The position numbers and the translations under genes were made by a program. A stretch of DNA of 64,000 nt. It comes from Paenibacillus sp. FSL H8-0537 (GTDB taxonomy: Bacteria; Bacillota; Bacilli; Paenibacillales; Paenibacillaceae). A model generated the notes under the pieces. It was not told the DNA's origin, ran no database searches, and saw nothing but the letters and a program-made list of their open reading frames with translations. Within the stretch, counting starts at the first letter, position 1, and each line of letters starts with the position of its first letter. The stretch lies in contig NZ_CP150290.1 of the NCBI RefSeq assembly GCF_038051995.1, positions 2,470,001 through 2,534,000 of the forward strand. Direction: 5' to 3'. Shown piece after piece: positions 57,018 through 64,000 of this stretch.

Positions 57018-58815
57018 GGTGTTCACCTACCTCTACAGATTCGGCTGGCTCAGCAGCAGGAAATATTAATACGATGGTCGTTTGTTTGCCATACACGCTA
57101 TCAATGTCCATCTCAAAACGGTCACTGTAAAGGAGCTTCAATCGGCTGTACACATTAAATAATCCGATTCCTGAGGCGGCTGTACGCTCCTCCGCAATCA
57201 TCTGCTCAATGACGTCCCGCTTCTGAACATTGAATCGATCCTTCACATTCTGAAGCGTCTCGGGTGTCATGCCTAGACCATTGTCTTCGATTGTGATACG
57301 CAGCATATCGGCATCCGTTACTACCTTAATCGTAATGATACCACCGCTCTGCGTAAATCCATGCTTATAAGCATTCTCGATGATTGGCTGCAAGATAAAC
57401 CTGGGTACGGTGATGGTTAACGGGTCTGGCTGAATGTCCAGGTGGCACTCAGTCGGGAATCTCATCGTAAATTTCATTAAATCAATATACTGCATCGTCG
57501 TTTCAATCTCGGCATAAAGCGTTACGAATTCATTTTGCCTCATCAAGCTTGCCCGCAGCAGCGAGGCTAAGGAGCCGACAACATGGGCGGTGTCTTCATC
57601 ATGCTTCAATAATAATTTCAAACGTATGGAACTTAAGACATTGAATAAAAAGTGCGGATGTACTTGCGCCTGCAGCATCGCCATTTCCGCTTGCCTCTTT
57701 AATTGCTGCTCGATCTCTACCTGCTGAAGCATCTGCTGAATCCGATCCAGCATCATGTCGAATGAGCGTCCCAAACGCCCAATCTCGTCACGGCCGCGAA
57801 TATTGGAGCGATATTGCAAATCCCCGGCTTCCACCTTCTTGACCGCCTCGCCCAGCAATCGAACCGGCTTCGTGAATCTACCCAATAGATAGGTTAAAGC
57901 AAATAAGAAAAAAATGGCAAACAGCGATTGAAGCAATAAGGCGGACTGATAGAAGGTATTTAATTTACCGGTAAGCTGCTCGTAAGGCGCCAGACTTACG
58001 AGTCTCCAGTCCGCATAACGAAGTGGAAGCGAGAGATGAATTTGATTTTCTCCTCGCAGGTGAATAAAGCTTGGTGAAGAGCTAGTCTCCTCGTTCATAA
58101 TCGTCTCGAAGGGCTGACCGATGACGTCAGCGTTTCGATTGGATAAAATGATATTCTCGTTACTCAGCAGGTAAACATCCTCTTCTAGGCCAGCGAACAG
58201 ATCCCGAATGGAGTCTTCCGTTCGACTGACAATTAGATAGGCGAAGGGGGCTTGATCAATAGCCTCCGTCAATGCCCGAGCGGTTAAATAGACATATCCT
58301 TGATCATGATCTAGCGGCGGCAAGTAGTTCCGCAATCCACCCAAAAACAACGTTTCGTATGCCGTCAGTCGGGATGCCTTGTCAAACCAGTCTTGCTGAG
58401 CAAATTGCTGAGGCTCGAAATCGTAAAAGGAATAATCGGAATAAGCGCGGCCATCCCTTGTCAGCAAAGTTAGCCGTAAGTCCGGCTTCTCTCCCGCAAT
58501 CTGCTCTAGCCGGGTCGTTAATTGTCTAGCAGCAATCGGATGATCTTGGGCTTCCTCCAGCAAGGTTTTAATCTCGGGATCGAATTGGACGAAATTTGAG
58601 ATGGACACAAGCTCCTCCATAATCGCATTGGATTGAGATTGTACAATGGCAAGGGATTGCGTTGCTTTCTCAAGGGTGTGCTCTCGAATAATTAACTTGG
58701 AGTAGTAGCTGCTAATATACAGCATAGCTACCGTAGGCAATACCAGACAGGCAATCGATGTCAGAATCAGCTTTTGCCGCAAGGATAAATGTTTTAGCTT
58801 TAATATAAAACGCAT
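57010..58815 (-). CDS. YesM-type sensor histidine kinase (second pair)
   Basis: A 601-residue membrane kinase. Transmembrane helices lie at about 15-33 (LILTSIACLVLPTVAMLYIS) and about 290-312. A Cache-like extracellular domain lies between them and a HAMP region follows. The acceptor His is in QVHPHFLFNVLSSIRLK, and the ATPase domain has PRFILQPIIENAYKHGFTQ, DNGLGM and GIGLFNVYSRL. All boxes look intact. It is cotranscribed with, and overlaps, its response regulator. Divergence from the beta-glucuronidase operon suggests that it senses the transported sugar. Confidence 0.9.
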   Translation of the reverse strand: MRFILKLKHLSLRQKLILTSIACLVLPTVAMLYISSYYSKLIIREHTLEKATQSLAIVQSQSNAIMEELVSISNFVQFDPEIKTLLEEAQDHPIAARQLTTRLEQIAGEKPDLRLTLLTRDGRAYSDYSFYDFEPQQFAQQDWFDKASRLTAYETLFLGGLRNYLPPLDHDQGYVYLTARALTEAIDQAPFAYLIVSRTEDSIRDLFAGLEEDVYLLSNENIILSNRNADVIGQPFETIMNEETSSSPSFIHLRGENQIHLSLPLRYADWRLVSLAPYEQLTGKLNTFYQSALLLQSLFAIFFLFALTYLLGRFTKPVRLLGEAVKKVEAGDLQYRSNIRGRDEIGRLGRSFDMMLDRIQQMLQQVEIEQQLKRQAEMAMLQAQVHPHFLFNVLSSIRLKLLLKHDEDTAHVVGSLASLLRASLMRQNEFVTLYAEIETTMQYIDLMKFTMRFPTECHLDIQPDPLTITVPRFILQPIIENAYKHGFTQSGGIITIKVVTDADMLRITIEDNGLGMTPETLQNVKDRFNVQKRDVIEQMIAEERTAASGIGLFNVYSRLKLLYSDRFEMDIDSVYGKQTTIVLIFPAAEPAESVEVGEHHV

Positions 58816-58974
58816 GCTGTTGTGTCACCCCTCGTTGCCATTCTTCTTTATAAAGCAATACTACAGCATGCGGATGAACGAATCATTCAACATTTTTTGC
58901 AATGAGGGAAAAAATATCGCAAAACTTTTTTGCTATAGAAAAAATCGTTGCATGTTTGTATGGAACGCGGCACC

Positions 58975-58980
58975 TATAAT
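58975..58980 (+). promoter_or_regulatory. Possible -10 box of the second ABC operon
   Basis: A perfect TATAAT lies 25 bases before the preferred permease start. No -35 at normal spacing is clear (TTGCAT is 21 bases away), so it may need an activator such as the divergent AraC-type regulator. This is weak evidence. Confidence 0.35.
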
Positions 58981-59004
58981 GAGGAAGACATAGAGGACAG
59001 TGAG

Positions 59005-59958
59005 GTGGCAAATTTGGAGCAGACAACGAGAAATGGTTTGGATCAGGAGGCGAAAACAGGCAAGGCTCTCCGAATCCGCAAGCAAGGATTTTACGACATG
59101 ATTAATGGTTATTTATTTATTTTGCCCATGTTGGTATTGACTATGACGCTGGTCGTAATCCCGATCATTTTGTCAGGGTTGATCAGTTTTACCGAGTGGA
59201 ACTTCATCGCAGGGCTCGATGGGCTAAACTTTATCGGATTTGAGAATTATAACAAATTGCTGCATGATGAAGGGTTCCATCGTGCGCTTAGGAACAATGT
59301 CATTATGATTGCGGTCGTTCCCGTATCGATGTTTTTCGCGCTGGTGCTTGCGGCTTTGATTAACACAGCGACCTACTTTAAAGATTTCTTCAAAGTTATC
59401 TACTTTATGCCTTTTATTTCAAGCTTCGTCGCAATCGCTTTATTGTGGCGGGTATTATTCCATCCCAACAGCGGACCGATTAACGGATTTTTGCGAGGGA
59501 TAGGCATTGAGAATCCGCCGCTATGGCTGGCGGACCCGCAATTCGCACTGATTGCCGTCATGATCATTATGGTGTGGACCTCGCTTGGTTTTAATATGGT
59601 CATTTATTTGGCAGGCTTGCAGGGGATACCGAAGGATATTTACGAGGCGGCCGATGTAGATGGTGCTTCTCCTCTGAGGCAGTTTTTCACGATTACCTTG
59701 CCTATGCTTACTCCGACAACCTTCTTTTTGCTCATAACAGGGGTGGTTGGCTCGTTCAAGGTTTTCGATCTCATTATGGTGTTGACTAGCGGCGGCCCTG
59801 CCGGCTCTACCTCGGTTATCGTTTATTACCTTTACGAAGCGGCGTTTGTTAACCTGCAATCCGGTTATGCGTCTGCGATGGGTATCGTGCTGCTGCTCCT
59901 GATCTTATTCGTGACACTAATTCAATGGTTAGGTCAGAAGAAATGGGTAAATTACTAG
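59005..59958 (+). CDS. ABC transporter permease (UgpA/AraP-like)
   Basis: A 317-residue CUT1 sugar permease. After a charged N-terminal tail, a first membrane segment begins near MINGYLFILPMLVLTMTLVV. The EAA loop reads IYEAADVDGASPLRQFFTIT. The start is uncertain. The GTG at 59005 has AGAGGA seven bases upstream, a TTG at 59014 has GAGGTGG, and a TTG far upstream at 58948 would place the TATAAT inside the gene. It forms the channel with the next permease for the binding protein at 60830. Confidence 0.87.
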   Translation: MANLEQTTRNGLDQEAKTGKALRIRKQGFYDMINGYLFILPMLVLTMTLVVIPIILSGLISFTEWNFIAGLDGLNFIGFENYNKLLHDEGFHRALRNNVIMIAVVPVSMFFALVLAALINTATYFKDFFKVIYFMPFISSFVAIALLWRVLFHPNSGPINGFLRGIGIENPPLWLADPQFALIAVMIIMVWTSLGFNMVIYLAGLQGIPKDIYEAADVDGASPLRQFFTITLPMLTPTTFFLLITGVVGSFKVFDLIMVLTSGGPAGSTSVIVYYLYEAAFVNLQSGYASAMGIVLLLLILFVTLIQWLGQKKWVNY

Positions 59959-59971
59959 GGGGAATACACAT

Positions 59972-60802
59972 ATGCAATCCGTCAGCGTGAGCCGTCTGAT
60001 CATCACGGCTCTAATGGGAATCGTCGGGATATTTTTTATCCTGCCATTCATTTGGATGTTATCGGCCTCGTTCAAGCCTGAACTTGATGTCATGACATAT
60101 CCCATACAATGGATTCCAAAAACATGGTACATGATAGAAAATTACACACAGGTCTGGTCGGGTGCTGTTCCTTTCACGCTTTATTACTTAAATAGCATTA
60201 AAGTGACACTGATGGCTACTGCCTTGTCATTAATCATCTCGGCTATGGCCGCTTATGGATTTTCCAAGGTGATCTTCAAAGGCCGGGAAGCTATGTTTAT
60301 CTTAGTGCTGGCTACTTACATGATTCCTTCTCAGGCCATCCTTGTTCCGCAATTTATGATGTTTCGCTGGCTTGGTCTATTCGATAGCCATTTCGGTCTT
60401 GTATTGCTTGCAGCATCGGGAGTATTAGGCACGTTCTTGCTGCGCCAGTTCTTCATGAGCGTCCATAATGAGATTATCGAATCTGCGCGAATCGACGGCG
60501 CGAATCATTGGATTATTTTCTTCCGGATCGGGCTGCCGTTAGTCAAGCCGGCGCTTGCGACTTATATGATTCTGCGTTTCATTTGGACATGGAACGATTA
60601 TCAGAATCCTCTTATTTTCTTGCGCTCTGAAGCCTTGTTCACGCTTCAGCTGGGGATTCGGAAGTTTGCCGATTTTAATGGAGAGTTTTATTCGCTTATG
60701 ATGGCGGGAGCCGTTTCTGCGATCTTGCCACTGTTGATCATCTTCATTGTAGGCCAGAAACAAGTCATTGAAGGCGTGGCCTCGGGAAGTGTCAAAGGAT
60801 AG
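59972..60802 (+). CDS. ABC transporter permease (UgpE/AraQ-like)
   Basis: A 276-residue CUT1 permease. The first membrane segment is LIITALMGIVGIFFILPFIW and the EAA loop is IIESARIDGANHWIIFFRIG. The ending VIEGVASGSVKG is typical. It starts 14 bases after its partner with AGGGGGA upstream. No ATPase gene follows, as is common where a shared MsmX-type ATPase is used. Confidence 0.9.
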   Translation: MQSVSVSRLIITALMGIVGIFFILPFIWMLSASFKPELDVMTYPIQWIPKTWYMIENYTQVWSGAVPFTLYYLNSIKVTLMATALSLIISAMAAYGFSKVIFKGREAMFILVLATYMIPSQAILVPQFMMFRWLGLFDSHFGLVLLAASGVLGTFLLRQFFMSVHNEIIESARIDGANHWIIFFRIGLPLVKPALATYMILRFIWTWNDYQNPLIFLRSEALFTLQLGIRKFADFNGEFYSLMMAGAVSAILPLLIIFIVGQKQVIEGVASGSVKG

Positions 60803-60829
60803 AAAACTATTATTCAAGGGGGAATTTCA

Positions 60830-62185
60830 ATGTTAAAGAAAAAATGGATTCAGGTGACTGCCGCTTCAGTTTTGGTTGCGCTTGCAGCATCAGCATGCTC
60901 GGGGGCAGGCAGCAATAGTACGGCGGAGGAGACGGGAAGCAAGGGTTCTTCAGATGGGGCAGTCACCACAATAAAATTGCATACTTGGTATCCGAAGAAA
61001 GCTGATAATTGGGATATCGTAATCGAGGAGTTCGAGAAGAAGCATCCTGAGATCAAGGTGGAGTTCAACTCCGCGGAGGACAATAACTCGAATGAATATT
61101 ATAAAAAGCTGGATTTAGCCGCGGCTTCTGGTGACGATCTGGATGTTATAATGTTTAGCAACATGTCATTTCTCAGCCAGCGCGCCGAGCTCGGTTTGTT
61201 AGAGCCAGTTGATACGTATATAGAGAAGGAAGGCTTCTCTCTAACGGACGAGTATTCCTCGGACACACGAATCAAAGATGTAACCTATGGCTTGCCAGGC
61301 AAGCTTGCTACACCTATGGTTTTCATCAATGAGAGCCGACTCCAGGGAGCGGGACTGGAGCTTCCGAAGCAATGGACCTGGGACCAGTATATGGAGTATG
61401 CCAAGGCGATGACGACGACGGCAAACGGCAAAACGCAATACGGCACCTATTTTCACAGCTGGATTCAATTCGGTTATTTCATTCAGAATATGGGGCAATC
61501 GACTACCGGAGCCAATCTCACGACGGACGATGGCTTGAAAGCAAACATTGATACTCCGGCAATCAGGAAGTCATTGGAAGTTCGTCTTCAAGGGGAACGA
61601 GAAGGCTCGGCGACGCCATATTCGGAAATTGTAAGCCAAAAGCTGAATTACCGCCCTCAATACTTTAACCAGGATACGAGCATGATTACGATGGCATCAT
61701 TCTTGGTACCGGAAGCAGGGGGAACGGAGCAAGTACCTGCAACATTCAAAACCGTGTTCGCACCACTTCCGACGATGAATGCAGGAGATCCGATCACAGG
61801 CAACGTCAGCGGCGACGTATTGGGCATATACAGCAAGTCCAAGCATAAAGAAGCGGCTTACACCTTTATCCGCTGGTTTACAACGGAAGGAATCGTCCTG
61901 CAGGGCAAGAACTTCCCATCGTGGAAAAAAGCCGATCTGAACACGGTTGTAGACAGCATTATTGCGGGCACGAAAACGCCTGAAAACATCGATAAGGAAT
62001 CCTTAATGTATGTTCTCGAAAACACGAAACAGGCCACTCCAGCTGTCGCTGTTCCTTACCATGCAGAATTAGAGAAGGTATTCCTGGAGGAATTTGATAA
62101 AATGATGTTATCCGGCATCGACATCGATACGACGATCCGCAATGCACAAGAAAAGGTTCAGAAAATTATTGATTCCAAGCAGTAA
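60830..62185 (+). CDS. Lipoprotein sugar-binding protein (second ABC system)
   Basis: A 451-residue extracellular solute-binding lipoprotein. The signal peptide (VTAASVLVALAASAC) ends at lipobox AASAC. The mature part begins with a Ser/Gly/Thr-rich linker, then the family line TTIKLHTWYPKKADNWDIVI. AAGGGGGA precedes the ATG, 28 bases after the permease. The neighbouring beta-glucuronidase suggests a glucuronate-bearing oligosaccharide ligand; this is inference from context. Confidence 0.9.
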   Translation: MLKKKWIQVTAASVLVALAASACSGAGSNSTAEETGSKGSSDGAVTTIKLHTWYPKKADNWDIVIEEFEKKHPEIKVEFNSAEDNNSNEYYKKLDLAAASGDDLDVIMFSNMSFLSQRAELGLLEPVDTYIEKEGFSLTDEYSSDTRIKDVTYGLPGKLATPMVFINESRLQGAGLELPKQWTWDQYMEYAKAMTTTANGKTQYGTYFHSWIQFGYFIQNMGQSTTGANLTTDDGLKANIDTPAIRKSLEVRLQGEREGSATPYSEIVSQKLNYRPQYFNQDTSMITMASFLVPEAGGTEQVPATFKTVFAPLPTMNAGDPITGNVSGDVLGIYSKSKHKEAAYTFIRWFTTEGIVLQGKNFPSWKKADLNTVVDSIIAGTKTPENIDKESLMYVLENTKQATPAVAVPYHAELEKVFLEEFDKMMLSGIDIDTTIRNAQEKVQKIIDSKQ

Positions 62186-62191
62186 AAAGTT

Positions 62192-62225
62192 CTGTGCAGT
62201 GCGGATGGATATTCGCGCTGCACAG
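62192..62225 (+). other. Intercistronic hairpin between binding protein and uidA
   Basis: CTGTGCAGTGCG and CGCGCTGCACAG form a 12-pair stem (one G-T) around a ten-base loop. There is no T run. It probably protects the upstream binding-protein message rather than ending transcription. Confidence 0.6.
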
Positions 62226-62253
62226 CTATTATCCATTATGAGGAGTGATAAGG

Positions 62254-64000
62254 ATGCTATACCCTATTAATACGTCTTCTCGCAGCGTTATCGATTTGTC
62301 CGGCATTTGGAATTTCAAGACAGATCCCGGAATCGGCTTACTGGAAGGATGGCAGATGCAGCCGCTAAGCGACACGATTGCGATGGCTGTTCCGTCTTCC
62401 TATAACGATATCGGCGTTAATGCCGAAATACGAAATCATGTAGGATGGGTTTGGTACGAACGGGATATCATTATTCCGAAGACGCTGGCCTCGCAGCGAA
62501 TCGTTCTTCGATTCAGCTCGGCCACTCATGAAGCGAAGGTGTATATCAATGGAACGCTGGCCGTAGAGCATACGGGCGGCTTTACACCGTTCGAAGTTGA
62601 ACTGAACGGTCACCTGCTGCCGCATAAAAATAGGCTCACAGTAGCCGTCAATAATATTTTGGACGAATCGACACTGCCTGTGGGACATTTCATGGAGCGC
62701 GATATTGAAGGAGTGGGCAAAGTCGCTCGAAATAATCCCAATTTCGATTTCTTTAACTATGCGGGGCTGCATCGTCCTGTGAAGATCTACACGACGCCTC
62801 ACAGCTATATACAAGATGTACAGATTATATCAAGCGTCAAGAATGACGGCTCCGCGGAAGTGAGCTGCAAAATTGACAGCACCGGAGAGTCCGACGTGCG
62901 TATCCATATCCTAGATGAAGCGGGAAGCATCGTTGCCCAAGGAGAAGGGGCGCAAGGAAGCCTCTTGCTGGCGGATGCTAAGCTTTGGGAGCCTATGAAT
63001 GCTTATTTGTACACGTTAAAGGTGGAGCTAGTTCAAGGAGGAGAAATCATCGATGAGTATGATCAACCCTTTGGCATCCGGACTGTGGAAGTAGCGGGCG
63101 GCAAATTCCTAATCAATGGAAAACCGTTCTACTTCAAGGGCTTCGGCAAACACGAGGATTCGCCGATTCATGGACGTGGCATTAACGAGGCGGCCAATGT
63201 CATGGATTTTCGATTAATGAAGTGGATGGGTGCCAATTCATTTCGTACCTCCCATTATCCATATTCGGAAGAAATCATGAGACTGGCTGACAGGGAAGGG
63301 TTCGTCGTTATCGACGAGGTGGCTGCTGTCGGTCTGCATTTGAATTTCATTCCAACGCTGACGGGTGGGAAGAGACGGGACACGTGGAAAGAGCTGAGAA
63401 CCTATGAAGCGCATCGGGAAGCCATTCGCGAGCTGATTGCGAGAGACAAGAACCATGCATGCGTTGTGATGTGGTCCATCGCCAATGAGCCTGCGACTTC
63501 CGAGGAAGGGGCGCGCGAGTACTTCGAGCCGCTGATCCAATATGCGAAGGAATGCGACCCGCAAGGACGTCCGGTCACAGTGGTAACGCTTCAGGAAGGG
63601 AGCCCGGAGCATTGCAAGGTATCGGATCTGGTAGATGTTCTCTGCTTGAATCGGTATTACGGCTGGTACGTTGAAGGCGGGGAATGGGAGATTGCCAAAT
63701 CGAGACTCCGTCAGGAGCTCCAAGGCTGGGGGAAGCGCTGCCCAGAGAAGCCAATCATCATGACGGAATATGGCGCGGATACGATCGCAGGCTTCCATGA
63801 TGTTGATCCCGTCATGTTTACCGAAGAATTTCAGACTGAATTTTTACGGGCCAATCATGAGATGTTCGACGAGTGCAGCAATTTTGTCGGCGAGCATGTA
63901 TGGAACTTTGCCGATTTCAACACCAGTCAAGGCATCTTCCGCGTTCAAGGCAATAAAAAAGGGGTATTTACGCGTGACCGCAAGCCAAAATTAGCGGCGC
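62254..64000 (+). CDS. uidA: GH2 beta-glucuronidase, partial (cut by window end)
   Basis: About 582 codons of a GH2 glycosidase with no stop before the window edge; family length is about 600. The N-terminal sugar-binding jelly roll begins [20 protein letters not shown], an Ig-like domain follows, then the TIM barrel. The acid/base Glu is in [13 protein letters not shown] and the nucleophile Glu in [15 protein letters not shown]. The lines [17 protein letters not shown] and [12 protein letters not shown] favour beta-glucuronidase over beta-galactosidase. No signal peptide, so it acts on imported substrate. The ATG has GAGGAG about nine bases upstream. It is the last visible gene of the second ABC operon. 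Confidence 0.9.
   Translation, partial: MLYPINTSSRSVIDLSGIWNFKTDPGIGLLEGWQMQPLSDTIAMAVPSSYNDIGVNAEIRNHVGWVWYERDIIIPKTLASQRIVLRFSSATHEAKVYINGTLAVEHTGGFTPFEVELNGHLLPHKNRLTVAVNNILDESTLPVGHFMERDIEGVGKVARNNPNFDFFNYAGLHRPVKIYTTPHSYIQDVQIISSVKNDGSAEVSCKIDSTGESDVRIHILDEAGSIVAQGEGAQGSLLLADAKLWEPMNAYLYTLKVELVQGGEIIDEYDQPFGIRTVEVAGGKFLINGKPFYFKGFGKHEDSPIHGRGINEAANVMDFRLMKWMGANSFRTSHYPYSEEIMRLADREGFVVIDEVAAVGLHLNFIPTLTGGKRRDTWKELRTYEAHREAIRELIARDKNHACVVMWSIANEPATSEEGAREYFEPLIQYAKECDPQGRPVTVVTLQEGSPEHCKVSDLVDVLCLNRYYGWYVEGGEWEIAKSRLRQELQGWGKRCPEKPIIMTEYGADTIAGFHDVDPVMFTEEFQTEFLRANHEMFDECSNFVGEHVWNFADFNTSQGIFRVQGNKKGVFTRDRKPKLAA

Overview
The window looks like a low-to-medium GC Gram-positive soil or plant-associated bacterium, most likely Paenibacillus or a close relative. 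The evidence is Shine-Dalgarno sites of the GGAGG type throughout, YesM/YesN two-component pairs beside sugar ABC transporters that lack their own ATPase, hemicellulose enzymes (GH51 arabinofuranosidase, GH2 beta-glucuronidase), and insecticidal-type Tc toxin genes. No rRNA, tRNA or CRISPR array was recognised.

Region 1 (1-18.5 kb) is an AT-rich defence island mixed with decaying mobile DNA. It holds a Gabija-like OLD nuclease/UvrD helicase pair (2.1-5.9 kb), a small papain/transglutaminase-like protein (6.5 kb), and a stand-alone protein with the exact Thr1/Asp17/Lys33/Gly47 spacing of a proteasome beta subunit (7.3-8.5 kb). It also holds a three-gene ABC-3C-type system (8.9-12.6 kb) and a large SF2 helicase ending in a PD-(D/E)XK-like nuclease (14.0-16.6 kb). 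Between them lie broken IS4, ISNCY-like, IS1182, IS3 and IS110 transposases, a frameshifted zinc-ribbon gene and a shattered DHA2-type drug transporter.

Region 2 (18.9-27.4 kb) is the core of a Tn7-like transposon: a divergent XRE-type regulator, TniQ, TnsA, TnsB with DD(35)E, TnsC, and a second TniQ. There is no TnsE and no cas gene in view, and I could not define the element ends. The flanking defence genes could be its cargo; this is inference. An EcsC-family gene and another IS3 relic follow.

Region 3 (29.7-46.4 kb) is a compact toxin-complex locus. It has a sigma-A-type promoter, a 2439-residue TcB-TcC fusion whose variable C-terminus carries a permuted papain-like His...Cys pair, then a 3042-residue TcA pore subunit with an unusual Cys/His/acid-rich insert. 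A terminator closes the locus.

Region 4 (46.4-64 kb) is plant polysaccharide use. It contains a GH51 arabinofuranosidase with a CcpA-type cre site, and a solute-binding protein, two permeases, histidine kinase and AraC-type response regulator in one operon. A second, convergent kinase/regulator pair follows. Divergent from that pair is a second sugar ABC operon ending in a beta-glucuronidase cut by the window edge. Both ABC sets lack an ATPase gene and presumably share an MsmX-type one encoded elsewhere.
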